Of a DNA stretch of 48,865 bases, positions 1 through 8,602 are shown in pieces. The notes under the pieces were generated by a model. That model was not told the origin of the DNA, did no database searches, and worked only from the letters and a program-made list of their open reading frames with translations. Position 1 is the first letter of the stretch, and the number at the start of each line of letters is the position of its first letter. The DNA is taken from positions 1 to 48,865 of the forward strand of contig JAEZKU010000066.1 of assembly GCA_023436065.1 (NCBI GenBank), read 5' to 3'. The DNA comes from Bacillota bacterium (GTDB taxonomy: Bacteria; Bacillota; Clostridia; Lachnospirales; Lachnospiraceae). Made by a program: the position numbers and the translations under genes.

Positions 1-31
1 TTTTAAAAAACCCCCGTCCCCTTGTCACTTG

Positions 32-1459
32 TTAATATTTACTTCCTGCAATCTGAACCTTAATCAGGTTTGTGGTTCCTGAGGTGCCGAGCGGAACACC
101 GGCTGTAAGAACAGCAAGCTCGCCGTCCTCAAGATAACCGGCATCTTCTACCGCCTGAATTGCATGATCAAACAATTCAAAGGTGTCATGCTCCACCGCT
201 ATCAGAAGAGGTGTTACACCCCATGCCATATTCAGCTGTCTGAATACCATCGGATCAGTGGTACAGCCAAGGATTTGACATTCCGGACGATAACGGGAGA
301 TCATGCGTGCGGTCTTTCCGGAGGTGGTTACCGTAATGATCATCTTTGCGTTCAAGTCGTGAGCAGTGGTCACTGTTGCACGGGAAATCGCATCCGTGAT
401 ATCAGGTGACTGACAAAGCTCCTGAAGGCGGAAACGTTTCTTATAATCAATGTCTGCTTCAGCACGCATCGCAATCTTTACCATGGTTCTTAATGACTCT
501 ACAGGATAAGCACCTGCTGCAGTCTCACCGGAAAGCATGATGGCGCTGGTTCCGTCATAAATCGCATTAGCGACATCTGTTGTCTCTGCTCTGGTAGGTC
601 TGGGATTCTTGATCATGGAATCAAGCATCTGGGTTGCAGTGATGACCTGTTTACCTGCCTGGTAGACCTTCTTAATGATCATCTTCTGAAGTACCGGAAC
701 CTCCTCGTAGGGAATCTCCACACCCATATCACCGCGGGCGATCATGATACCGTCAGAAACCTTTATGATATCATCGATATGCTCAACACCATGATAATTC
801 TCTATTTTAGCGATAACCTTGGTCTGTGAATTGTGCTTATTCAGCATTTTACGGATTTCCTTAATATCATCCGCTGTGCTGACGAAGGATGCCGCAATAA
901 AGTCAAAGTTATTCTTAATACCAAAAAGAATATCTTCACGGTCTTTATCACTGATGAAGGGCATGGACAGGTGAACGCCGGGAACATTGACACCCTTTCG
1001 GTTGGAAATAATACCACCATTTTTCACTGTACAGACAATATCGGTAGCAGTGACATCCTTTACTGTCATCTCTACCAATCCGTCATCAATCAAAATAGTT
1101 GTTCCGGCGTCTATGTCATAGATTAAGTTCGGATAGGAAATGGATACCTGCTTCTCATCACCCTCAACTTCTCTTGAGGTAAGAGTGAAGGTCTGTCCTT
1201 CCTTTAGATGTATTTTTTTATTATCCTTGAAGGTGCAAAGACGGATTTCCGGGCCTTTTGTATCCAGGAGAGTGGCAACAGGAATACCCAGTTCAGCGCG
1301 AAGCTTGTCAATCTTTTGTAACCTTTCAAGGTGCTCCTCGTGGGAAGCGTGGGAAAAATTGAAGCGTGCTACATCCATTCCTGAGAGGAATAATTCACGC
1401 AATACATTTTCATCATCAGTAGCGGGACCAAGAGTACAAATAATTTTCGTTTTTCTCAT
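32..1459 (-). CDS. pyk: Pyruvate kinase
   Basis: Last step of glycolysis: transfers phosphate from phosphoenolpyruvate to ADP in the cytoplasm. The 475-residue protein shows the family landmarks in order: N-terminal KTKIICTLGP, substrate-binding ARFNFSH (31-37), catalytic Lys218 in VIAKIE, the metal site ARGDMG (241-246), TATQML (274-279) and the GTSAIMLSGETAAG loop. It ends at the usual length, so the extra C-terminal PEP-utilizer-like domain of some Bacillus and clostridial enzymes is absent. The start is supported by AAAGGAGC about 6 nt upstream. It lies 12 nt downstream of the DUF1461 gene on the same strand, so the two are probably cotranscribed. The same genome also has ppdK at 10.5 kb, so PEP/pyruvate conversion can run both ways. 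I see no clear terminator before the window edge. Confidence 0.97.
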   Translation of the reverse strand: MRKTKIICTLGPATDDENVLRELFLSGMDVARFNFSHASHEEHLERLQKIDKLRAELGIPVATLLDTKGPEIRLCTFKDNKKIHLKEGQTFTLTSREVEGDEKQVSISYPNLIYDIDAGTTILIDDGLVEMTVKDVTATDIVCTVKNGGIISNRKGVNVPGVHLSMPFISDKDREDILFGIKNNFDFIAASFVSTADDIKEIRKMLNKHNSQTKVIAKIENYHGVEHIDDIIKVSDGIMIARGDMGVEIPYEEVPVLQKMIIKKVYQAGKQVITATQMLDSMIKNPRPTRAETTDVANAIYDGTSAIMLSGETAAGAYPVESLRTMVKIAMRAEADIDYKKRFRLQELCQSPDITDAISRATVTTAHDLNAKMIITVTTSGKTARMISRYRPECQILGCTTDPMVFRQLNMAWGVTPLLIAVEHDTFELFDHAIQAVEDAGYLEDGELAVLTAGVPLGTSGTTNLIKVQIAGSKY

Positions 1460-1471
1460 TTTACTGCTCCT

Positions 1472-2143
1472 TTAGAGTTTTAATCCTTTATTCTTGCGGA
1501 ATTTAATTCCTGAGTGCTGCTTTTTCCAAAGATATACGGTAAGGAAAGCAATACTGAATAAAACCACAATAACAATAATCATTATGGCACTGTGCATAAA
1601 AAAGCTGTCCGGCAAGATTGTGATAACAGGATCTGTTGTCGGGTCAAAAAGCCAATAATCATTATTAAAAAATAACTTATGAAATAATACAAAAGCCCTG
1701 TCAAAATTCACAGCAAGAAATATAGCAAGTACCAACGGCAGAGCAACAGCTGTTATTGCAGATACAAGCAGATAACTGATATCTTTGCTCTTTCTCTTTT
1801 GTACTATAATGATAATTCCTAATACTAAGGTTATCATACCCAGTATATAAAATGAAGTAAAAATGTCCTTAACTTCTGAAAAATGAACCAATGCATTCTC
1901 GGAAGAAGGCAGTGTGGGGAACTGAAGCGGTCCTTGATAAAGTGGGAAAGAGTAGTCAATCAACGCATCATAATTCTCCCTGATCACCTCCTGGCTCAGT
2001 CCGGAAGTATCTACAATATGAAGCAGGTCAATATCAAGATAATATAGGGGTCTGAAGTTGACGGTTACAACAACAGCGATACTGATGAACAAAAGAGTGA
2101 AGATGAGTCCGATCAGTATATCCGTGATCTTAAATCTGCGCAT
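1472..2143 (-). CDS. DUF1461 / TIGR01906 integral membrane protein
   Basis: A 223-residue membrane protein of unknown function. It has an N-terminal hydrophobic helix (about residues 8-28), a roughly 70-residue extracytoplasmic-looking segment, two central helices (FYILGMITLVLGIIII and LLVSAITAVALPLVLAIFL), a second loop and a C-terminal helix before a basic tail. This pattern fits the TIGR01906 family of Firmicutes. The open frame extends 40 codons upstream, but the ATG at 2143 has GGAGG 7 nt before it, and a near-consensus promoter lies inside the longer frame, so the short start is chosen. It probably leads a two-gene operon with pyk, and nothing in the sequence reveals why the two are linked. 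Family assignment is by layout and moderately sure. Confidence 0.75.
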   Translation of the reverse strand: MRRFKITDILIGLIFTLLFISIAVVVTVNFRPLYYLDIDLLHIVDTSGLSQEVIRENYDALIDYSFPLYQGPLQFPTLPSSENALVHFSEVKDIFTSFYILGMITLVLGIIIIVQKRKSKDISYLLVSAITAVALPLVLAIFLAVNFDRAFVLFHKLFFNNDYWLFDPTTDPVITILPDSFFMHSAIMIIVIVVLFSIAFLTVYLWKKQHSGIKFRKNKGLKL

Positions 2144-2191
2144 AAAATGCCTCCATTGTATGCTTGATAGCGCGTTTAAAGCTCCAAACGC

Positions 2192-2220
2192 ATTATAGTA
2201 TAATTCAGAGGGGAATGCAA
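2192..2220 (-). promoter_or_regulatory. Promoter of the DUF1461-pyk operon
   Basis: On the minus strand TTGCAT is followed after 17 nt by TATAAT, about 50 nt upstream of the chosen ATG at 2143. A small hairpin (GCGTTT / AAACGC) follows in the leader. Confidence 0.7.
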
Positions 2221-2300
2221 CAGATAGTTTAAGTAATGGGATATCACTATATTCAGAAAGCACTTATTATAATCATACTGTTTTACCCGGGAAACAAATA

Positions 2301-2340
2301 AAAGGATGAGAAACTGATACGCCAGTTCTCATCCTTTTTG
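2301..2340 (-). terminator. Terminator of the cold-shock gene
   Basis: A 12-bp stem with one bulged base (GGATGAGAA.CTG / CAGTTCTCATCC) and a 6-nt loop, flanked by A-rich and T-rich runs on both sides. It lies about 85 nt beyond the stop of the minus-strand cold-shock gene. It could work in both directions, but no plus-strand gene ends here. Confidence 0.8.
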
Positions 2341-2425
2341 ATGATGCTAAGTAATGTTACAACCCATCCTATGATAACTTTATAAATATGTTAACATATA
2401 TATAAATTACTCTCGTAGTTGTTGA

Positions 2426-2626
2426 TTATAACTTAGTTACGTTCGCAGCCTGAGGACCCTTCTCTCCTTCTACTACATCAAAGGATACCTTCTCACCCTC
2501 TTCTAAAACCTTGAAGCCATCCATCAGAAGAGCAGAGAAATGTACGAATACATCGTTGCCCTCTTCGTCGGAGATAAATCCGAAGCCCTTCTTCGCGTTA
2601 AACCACTTAACTGTTCCTGTCTTCAT
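2426..2626 (-). CDS. csp: Cold-shock domain protein (CspA family)
   Basis: A 66-residue single-domain nucleic-acid chaperone of the CspA/CspB type, which binds single-stranded RNA and DNA through a five-stranded beta barrel. Both RNA-binding motifs are present: RNP1 KGFGFI (about 13-18) and RNP2 VFVHF (26-30), as is the opening GTVKWFNAKKG. Length and composition are ordinary for the family. TAGGAGG lies 6 nt upstream of the start. It is monocistronic, with its own promoter at 2684-2712 and terminator at 2301-2340. The roughly 50-nt 5' untranslated region is short compared with that of cold-inducible cspA of E. coli, so cold induction cannot be read from it. Confidence 0.95.
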   Translation of the reverse strand: MKTGTVKWFNAKKGFGFISDEEGNDVFVHFSALLMDGFKVLEEGEKVSFDVVEGEKGPQAANVTKL

Positions 2627-2683
2627 AAAAGCCTCCTAAAAACATGATATAGTTTCATTACCACTATTAGTAACGACAGTATA

Positions 2684-2712
2684 AATTTAACATATTATTA
2701 GTAAAAAGTCAA
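2684..2712 (-). promoter_or_regulatory. Promoter of the cold-shock gene
   Basis: Minus strand TTGACT, 17-nt spacer, TAAATT, placed about 60 nt before the start codon. It sits in the 317-base AT-rich spacer 2627-2943, which otherwise holds only the divergent promoter of the peptidase gene. Confidence 0.6.
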
Positions 2713-2863
2713 ACAAGTTTTGTTGAATTTTGTAATATTATATATTATTTATTGAATAGTGTATAATTGTTTACTGCTTTTTCGAAAATCGTACAAACAT
2801 ATAGAATGCAGCCGAAAAGTACGGACTGGGATTGAATGATATCTATATGACAAATCATTTTTT

Positions 2864-2892
2864 TTGTGATATGATGAATAAGCATATACTAT
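2864..2892 (+). promoter_or_regulatory. Promoter of the M16C peptidase gene
   Basis: TTGTGA, 17-nt spacer, TACTAT on the plus strand, ending about 50 nt before the ATG at 2944. GGAGG at 2931-2935 is the ribosome site. Era follows without a visible terminator, so this promoter may also drive era. Confidence 0.6.
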
Positions 2893-2943
2893 AAATTACC
2901 ATACTGATTATTAATATAATAACAATGGACGGAGGCATACCAT

Positions 2944-5883
2944 ATGAAATATAAGATACCTTCCTCATACGATTTTGTTCTTGAGGAAAAGCTTGAAGAT
3001 ATGAACGGAATAGGCACTCTGCTGGTCCATAAAAAGACAGGTGCCAGAGTTATGCTTGTTGCAAATGATGATAAGAATAAAGTTTTTTATATCGGTTTTC
3101 GAACACCACCGGCGGACAGTACAGGAGTTGCACATATTATTGAGCATTCTGTGCTTTGTGGCTCCAAGAATTTCCCGGCAAAGGACCCTTTTGTCGAGCT
3201 TGCCAAAGGATCCTTGAATACCTTCCTGAATGCGATGACCTATCCGGATAAAACCTTATATCCGATCGCGAGCATCAATGACCAGGATTTTAAGAATCTG
3301 ATGCATGTCTACATGGATGCGGTGTTGTATCCGAATATCTATCAGAGAAAAGAGATCTTTCTTCAGGAAGGCTGGCATTATGAACTGGAGAAGGAAGAGG
3401 ATGAGCTGAAATACAACGGTGTGGTATACAATGAGATGAAGGGAGCCTTCTCATCTCCGGAATCCATGCTTTACCGAATGATCCAGAATTCATTGTTCCC
3501 GGATACTTCATACGGAGTAGAATCTGGAGGTGATCCCGATTTTATACCGAATCTATCCTATGAACAATTTATAGACTTCCACAAAACCTATTATCATCCC
3601 TCCAACAGCTATATTTATCTTTACGGAGATATGGACTTTGAGGAGAGGCTCACCTGGCTTGATAAGGATTATCTTAATCAGTATGACAGGCTTTCGGTCA
3701 ATTCTGAAGTAAAGCTTCAGAAGCCCTTTGCTTCCAGCCGGGAGGTCACAGCCTTTTATTCTCTGAGCGAGGAGGAACAGGCAAAGGATAACACCTATTT
3801 AAGCTACAATACTGTCATTGGAAATGCCTTGGACAAGGAGTTGAGTCTGACCTTCCAGGTACTCGACTATGTACTTCTTCAGGCTCCCGGAGCACCTGTC
3901 AAGCAGGCCCTTCTGGATGCCGGAATTGGCAGTGATATCCTGGGAGGCTTTGAGGATGAGATATTACAGCCCAGCCTGATGATCATCGCTAAAAATTCCG
4001 AAGAAGAGAAGAAGGAACGCTTCATTGCAATTATAAGAGACGTACTATCTAAGCTGGTAGCTGAGGGCATCGATGAAAAATCCTTAAAAGCAGCAATCAA
4101 TTACTATGAATTTAAGTATCGCGAAGCAGATTTCGGACAGTTCCCGAAGGGTCTCATGTACGGACTGCGTGCTATGAGCAGCTGGCTTTATGATGATAAA
4201 AAACCTTTCCTCCATCTGAAGGATACTGCCGGTTACAGCTTCTTAAAGGATAAGATCGGAACAGGCTATTATGAGAAGGTCATTAAGGAATATCTGTTGG
4301 AAAATACCTTCTCCAGCGTCGTTATCCTAAAGCCTAAGTCGGGATTAAATGCCGAGAAGGAAGAGCAGCTGAAAGTCAAGCTTGCTTCCTATAAGAAAGA
4401 ATTAAGCCGGGAGGAGATTGCCGGGATTATTCGTCAGACGAAGGAGCTGAGGGATTTCCAGGAGAAGCCTTCAACGAAAGAGGAGCTGGAGGCGATTCCT
4501 TTGCTGACCAGGGAGGATATCGAGAAGAAGATAGAACCCCTGACCAATGAGGAACATGAATTGCAGGGTATCAAAGTCCTTCATCATAATGTATATACCA
4601 ATAAAATCGCATATCTGAGGCTTTTGTTTAACATTAAGGAGGTGCCGAAGGAGCTGCTTCCGTATGCCTCTTTATTATCCTATGTCATTGGATATGTGGA
4701 TACGGAAAATTACTCTTACTTAGACCTGTCCAACGAGGTGAACATCCATACCGGCGGAATCAGCACGAATGTGAGGAGTTTTTCCATAAAAGGAAATTTA
4801 GGCCAGTATTATCCGGTATTTGAATTTTCAGCAAAGGTGCTGTATGATAATCTGTCCGAGGCCTTTCGTCTTCTTGAGGAAATGCTGCATCGTACGAAGC
4901 TTACAGATACCAAGAGATTGAAGGAAATCGTCGGTGAGATGAAGTCCAAGCTGCAGATGCATTTTAACTCGGCAGGACATTCCGTAGCAGTGGACCGCGC
5001 TATGTCCTACTATTCCGTGCATGGATTATATAAGGAAATAACCACCGGTATTTCATTCTATAAATTTATAGAGGATTTGAACGAGAACTTTGCAGAAAAA
5101 GCGGAGCTTACCGTGACAAGGCTAAAGGAACTGATGCAGATGATCTTTACCAGGGAGAATCTGCTGGTCAGTATTACGGCTGACGGTGAAGGCTTTGAGC
5201 GCTTCAGTGACAAATTCCAGAGCTTTTGTGGTGGAATCCGGGAGACAGCCGATCATAAGCTTTTCGAAGCCTATGACACCTCTGCATTAACCCCGGTCTG
5301 CTTAAATGAAGGATTTAAGACAGCTTTACAGGTTCAGTATGTTGCCAGAGCCGGTAATTTCCTTAAGGCAGGCCATGAATATCATGGAGCCCTGAAGGTG
5401 CTGAAAACCATATTAAGCTATGATTATCTATGGATTAATGTCCGCGTCAAGGGTGGGGCTTACGGATGTATGTGTGGCTTTTCCGGCGTGGATGGAGACG
5501 CTTATTTTACCTCCTACCGTGATCCTAATCTAAAGGAGACCAATGAGGTATATGAAAATGTGGTAGAGTATGTGAAAAACTTCGATGCCGAGGAACGTGA
5601 TATCACAAAATATATCATCGGTACCTTCAGTACACTGGATACACCTCTGACTCCTCAAGCGAAGGGCAAAAGATCCTTAAGCATGTATCTGGGTAAGATT
5701 AGTGAAGCAGACTTGCAGAAAGAAAGAGATCAGGTGCTGAATGTCAGCGTGGAAGATATCCGTGCTTGTTACAAGATGATAGAGGCCGTTCTTGCAGCAG
5801 GTAATATCTGTGTCATCGGTAATGAAAGCAAAATTAATGAGAATAAGGAATTGTTTAAGGAAGTCAAAAGCCTTATGAAATAA
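2944..5883 (+). CDS. M16C zinc metallopeptidase (presequence-protease-like)
   Basis: A 979-residue peptidase of the M16C (PreP/Cym1-like) group, which degrades peptides inside a closed two-half chamber. The inverted zinc motif HIIEH is at 64-68, and the third zinc ligand is probably Glu164 in YNEMKG. The second half carries the glycine-rich KGGAYG and the SYRDPN segment, which match the Arg/Tyr site that binds substrate backbone in this family. The central M16C-associated region is present, so the length is full. There is no signal peptide, so a cytoplasmic peptide-clearing role is likely. It stands 34 nt upstream of era and may be cotranscribed with it. Confidence 0.93.
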   Translation: MKYKIPSSYDFVLEEKLEDMNGIGTLLVHKKTGARVMLVANDDKNKVFYIGFRTPPADSTGVAHIIEHSVLCGSKNFPAKDPFVELAKGSLNTFLNAMTYPDKTLYPIASINDQDFKNLMHVYMDAVLYPNIYQRKEIFLQEGWHYELEKEEDELKYNGVVYNEMKGAFSSPESMLYRMIQNSLFPDTSYGVESGGDPDFIPNLSYEQFIDFHKTYYHPSNSYIYLYGDMDFEERLTWLDKDYLNQYDRLSVNSEVKLQKPFASSREVTAFYSLSEEEQAKDNTYLSYNTVIGNALDKELSLTFQVLDYVLLQAPGAPVKQALLDAGIGSDILGGFEDEILQPSLMIIAKNSEEEKKERFIAIIRDVLSKLVAEGIDEKSLKAAINYYEFKYREADFGQFPKGLMYGLRAMSSWLYDDKKPFLHLKDTAGYSFLKDKIGTGYYEKVIKEYLLENTFSSVVILKPKSGLNAEKEEQLKVKLASYKKELSREEIAGIIRQTKELRDFQEKPSTKEELEAIPLLTREDIEKKIEPLTNEEHELQGIKVLHHNVYTNKIAYLRLLFNIKEVPKELLPYASLLSYVIGYVDTENYSYLDLSNEVNIHTGGISTNVRSFSIKGNLGQYYPVFEFSAKVLYDNLSEAFRLLEEMLHRTKLTDTKRLKEIVGEMKSKLQMHFNSAGHSVAVDRAMSYYSVHGLYKEITTGISFYKFIEDLNENFAEKAELTVTRLKELMQMIFTRENLLVSITADGEGFERFSDKFQSFCGGIRETADHKLFEAYDTSALTPVCLNEGFKTALQVQYVARAGNFLKAGHEYHGALKVLKTILSYDYLWINVRVKGGAYGCMCGFSGVDGDAYFTSYRDPNLKETNEVYENVVEYVKNFDAEERDITKYIIGTFSTLDTPLTPQAKGKRSLSMYLGKISEADLQKERDQVLNVSVEDIRACYKMIEAVLAAGNICVIGNESKINENKELFKEVKSLMK

Positions 5884-5917
5884 CAAAGGGATAAGATAAG
5901 AAAGGTACAGGTATAGA

Positions 5918-6838
5918 ATGCAGAATGCAAAATTTAAATCAGGCTTTGTTACCCTGATCGGCAGACCAAATGTAGGTAAGTCTACCCTGATGAACAGGAT
6001 GATCGGACAGAAGATAGCAATCACCTCGAATAAACCACAGACTACACGCAACAGGATTCAGACGGTTTATACGGATGAGAGGGGGCAGATCATCTTCTTA
6101 GATACTCCGGGTATCCATAAGGCGAAGAATAAGCTTGGTGAATATATGGTGAACGTGGCGGAACGGACCATGAGTGGAGTGGATATCGTTCTCTGGTTGG
6201 TGGAGCCCACGACCTTTATCGGTGCAGGAGAACAGCATATTGCCGAACAGCTGAAGAAGGTAAAGACTCCGGTCTTTTTGGTCATCAATAAGATTGATAC
6301 GGTAAAGAAGGATGAGATACTTTCCTTTATCGCTGCCTATAAGGATATCTGTGATTTTGCAGAAATCATTCCCGTATCTGCATTGAAGGGTGAGAATACC
6401 GATGCACTGATGGAACAGATATTCAAATATTTGCAGGAAGGTCCGATGTATTATGATGAGGATACCGTAACCGACCAACCTGAGCGGCAGATTGTTGCCG
6501 AATTGATCAGAGAGAAGGCACTCAGGCTCCTTGATGATGAGATTCCTCACGGTATTGCCGTCAGTATTGATCGTATGAAAGAACGCGACGGAGGCAGACA
6601 GCAGGGCAGCGGTCTGATCGATATCGATGCCACCATCATCTGTGAGAGAGATTCCCATAAAGGCATCATTATCGGAAAGGGCGGAAGCATGCTGAAGCAG
6701 ATCGGTACGCACGCGAGGAAGGAAATAGAAAACCTTTTGGATTGTAAGGTGAATCTCCAGCTTTGGGTGAAGGTTAAGAAGGACTGGAGAGATAGTGATT
6801 TTCTGATGAAGAATTTCGGCTATCGGGAGGATGAGTAA
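5918..6838 (+). CDS. era: GTPase Era, 30S ribosome assembly factor
   Basis: Essential GTPase that binds 16S rRNA during maturation of the small ribosomal subunit. The 306-residue protein has GTPase motifs GRPNVGKS (15-22), the TTRNR switch region, DTPG (62-65) and NKID (124-127), then a C-terminal KH domain with GIIIGKGG. Length is typical. The ribosome site is weak (AGAAAGG about 12 nt upstream). It is followed by a YqzL-like small gene and recO, an order also found in Bacillus, so this is a conserved housekeeping block. Confidence 0.97.
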   Translation: MQNAKFKSGFVTLIGRPNVGKSTLMNRMIGQKIAITSNKPQTTRNRIQTVYTDERGQIIFLDTPGIHKAKNKLGEYMVNVAERTMSGVDIVLWLVEPTTFIGAGEQHIAEQLKKVKTPVFLVINKIDTVKKDEILSFIAAYKDICDFAEIIPVSALKGENTDALMEQIFKYLQEGPMYYDEDTVTDQPERQIVAELIREKALRLLDDEIPHGIAVSIDRMKERDGGRQQGSGLIDIDATIICERDSHKGIIIGKGGSMLKQIGTHARKEIENLLDCKVNLQLWVKVKKDWRDSDFLMKNFGYREDE

Positions 6839-6987
6839 TCCTCTGAAATTTCTTGTAGAATGGACTCGAAATGTCAGCTGAAGAATTGATTTAAATTTTT
6901 GATGGTATATTCTTACCGGTTTAACAGAACAAGAAATGGGAAACCTAATTGATGTAAAACATAATATCATGGTTAGGGGGCTCATTT

Positions 6988-7182
6988 ATGAAGAATTATG
7001 ATTATTGGAATGATTTTGCCAGATCAGGCAGAATTGATGATTACTTAAATTACGTTGCATGTGCACGGGAAGAAGACACGGACACGTCCGATGCAGCATT
7101 TAAAGAAGGTGGAACGATTGCCGGTATCAACTACGGTGACGGGAATGGTCCTGTCGGCCATGCCGGTTGGGGACTACGATAA
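6988..7182 (+). CDS. YqzL-like small protein between era and recO
   Basis: A 64-codon gene starting NYDYWNDFARSGRIDDYL, which matches the W..F..TG.I..YL pattern I associate with the YqzL-like family. That family is encoded at this same spot between era and recO in Bacilli. Function is unknown. The ribosome site AGGGGG lies 9-14 nt upstream. Its last 22 codons (glycine-rich, GGTIAGINYGDGNG onward) overlap the start of recO in another frame, so that tail may simply be read-through rather than conserved protein. The 149-nt gap after era holds no terminator I can see. Confidence 0.7.
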   Translation: MKNYDYWNDFARSGRIDDYLNYVACAREEDTDTSDAAFKEGGTIAGINYGDGNGPVGHAGWGLR

Positions 7183-7879
7183 ACGTCTGGTCATACTGAC
7201 AAAGGAAAACGGGAAAATTACAGCATTTGCCAAAGGCGCCAGAAGACCAAACAGCGCCTTTTTGGCATGCAGTCAACCCTTTGCCTTCGGGGAGTTTAGC
7301 TTATATCCGGGCAAAACTGCTTATAATCTGTTATCTGCTGATATCTCGAATTATTTCGGAGAACTGCGGGAGGATTTTGAAAGGCTTTGCTATGGCTTTT
7401 ATTTCTGTGAAGTTGCTGACTATCTGACCAAAGAGAATAATGATGAGAAAGAAATCCTCAAGCTGCTGTATCAGACGCTAAGGGCTTTGACAAAGAAGAC
7501 GATTGAACTTGCACTGATCAAAGTCATCTATGAGCTCAAGATAATTACTTTGAGCGGAGAAGCACCACAGGTTTTTGAATGCGTCAAATGCGGCAGAAAA
7601 ATCCTGAGTGAAGGGGACGGGGAAGCGAAGTATTATTTCCACACCCAAAGCCGCGGACTGCTGTGCGAGGGCTGCAGCAGATTATCTAAAGGAGCGATCA
7701 GCATCGGGACTTCAGCACTCTATACCCTTCAATACATAATCTCCAAGGAAATTGAGAAACTGTATACCTTCAAGGTAACTGATGAGGTACAGAGGGAGCT
7801 GGAGCGCTGTATCAGAAGCTATCTGGATTGCTATATGGAGCATGATTTTAAATCCCTGGAAATGCTAAAGACTTTATGA
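7118..7879 (+). CDS. recO: DNA repair protein RecO
   Basis: RecFOR pathway protein that loads RecA onto SSB-coated single-stranded DNA. The protein opens with the family's OB-fold signature (VTGMVLSAMPVGDYDKR, then LTKENGKITAFAKGARRPNS) and has a four-cysteine zinc site, CVKCG near the middle and LCEGC later. I place the start at TTG 7118, because AAGGTGG lies 5 nt upstream and it gives the expected N terminus. The open frame reaches back to 7055 and an internal ATG lies at 7145, but both fit worse. The product is 253 residues. The start lies inside the YqzL-like gene (65-nt overlap), suggesting translational coupling. Confidence 0.9.
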   Translation: MPVSTTVTGMVLSAMPVGDYDKRLVILTKENGKITAFAKGARRPNSAFLACSQPFAFGEFSLYPGKTAYNLLSADISNYFGELREDFERLCYGFYFCEVADYLTKENNDEKEILKLLYQTLRALTKKTIELALIKVIYELKIITLSGEAPQVFECVKCGRKILSEGDGEAKYYFHTQSRGLLCEGCSRLSKGAISIGTSALYTLQYIISKEIEKLYTFKVTDEVQRELERCIRSYLDCYMEHDFKSLEMLKTL

Positions 7880-7895
7880 GTTTTATAAATTTCTG

Positions 7896-7924
7896 TTGAA
7901 ATTATTACCTTTTAAGGTTAAAAT
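7896..7924 (+). promoter_or_regulatory. Promoter of the lipoprotein gene
   Basis: TTGAAA, 17-nt spacer, TAAAAT. The last base is 36 nt before the ATG at 7961, with GGAGG between. It may also drive glycyl-tRNA synthetase downstream. Confidence 0.65.
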
Positions 7925-7960
7925 GATATGAACCCAAATCTATGTTGGAGGAAATGATTA

Positions 7961-8560
7961 ATGAAAAAGTTTGCTCTTTGTACAATGCTGTTGTTCCTTT
8001 TATTGGGAGCTGCAGGGTGCAATAAAGTGGAGAAAGTTATTACGGCCGATGAAGTGACTACGGACACGATACTGGCAAAGGCAAATGGGATACTTCAGGT
8101 GGCAACTGTTGAGGATTTTGATAAAAGCTACTATAACCTGGGGGAATTGCAGGATTTTATTGCCCAAAAGATAGATGATTATAATAAGAAGGCCGGCTCT
8201 GATAAAATCAAAGTAGATGATGTAAGCCTGAAGGGCGGCAAAGCAATCATGATATTGACTTATTCGGGAATGGATCAATACGCAAGCTTTAATAATGTAA
8301 CAGCAGCGTACTTCAACGGAGGAATCACGGAGAACCCACTGGATATGCCGGAGACTCTCGTCAATGAGAAAGACGGATCGCTTGCAAGCACACAGGAGGT
8401 GCTCCAAAACGGAAAATATAAGGTACTGGTCATGACAGAACCATATGATATCGTTGTGGATGGTAAGATAAAGTACTATTCGGAAAATGCAGTGCTCTCG
8501 GAGGATAAGACAATCAAGGGTGCGGAAGATGGAATGACCATCGTAGTATTCAAACCATGA
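7961..8560 (+). CDS. Putative lipoprotein, function unknown
   Basis: A 199-residue secreted lipoprotein. It begins with a Lys-Lys n-region, a hydrophobic stretch and the lipobox GAAGC, so Cys20 should be lipidated after signal peptidase II cleavage. The mature part has no cysteines and no motif I recognise. It is mixed alpha/beta in character, with several aromatic residues and a repeated GGKAIMILTYSG / GKYKVLVMTEP type of strand. It is preceded by a good promoter and GGAGG and followed 42 nt later by glycyl-tRNA synthetase. The link to that enzyme is probably only positional. I cannot assign a function. Confidence 0.8.
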   Translation: MKKFALCTMLLFLLLGAAGCNKVEKVITADEVTTDTILAKANGILQVATVEDFDKSYYNLGELQDFIAQKIDDYNKKAGSDKIKVDDVSLKGGKAIMILTYSGMDQYASFNNVTAAYFNGGITENPLDMPETLVNEKDGSLASTQEVLQNGKYKVLVMTEPYDIVVDGKIKYYSENAVLSEDKTIKGAEDGMTIVVFKP

Positions 8561-8602
8561 TAAAAATGATGGATGTAAAACATAGGAATGGAGAATGAGC
8601 GA

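Noticed and set aside
1460..2263. Longer DUF1461 protein starting at 2263
   Set aside because: A consensus promoter lies within the extra 40 codons and the ATG at 2143 has a strong ribosome site.
6098..6985. Long antisense ORF opposite era (295 codons)
   Set aside because: It is the complement of a clear era gene, lacks a ribosome site and any recognisable domain; long reverse frames are common here.
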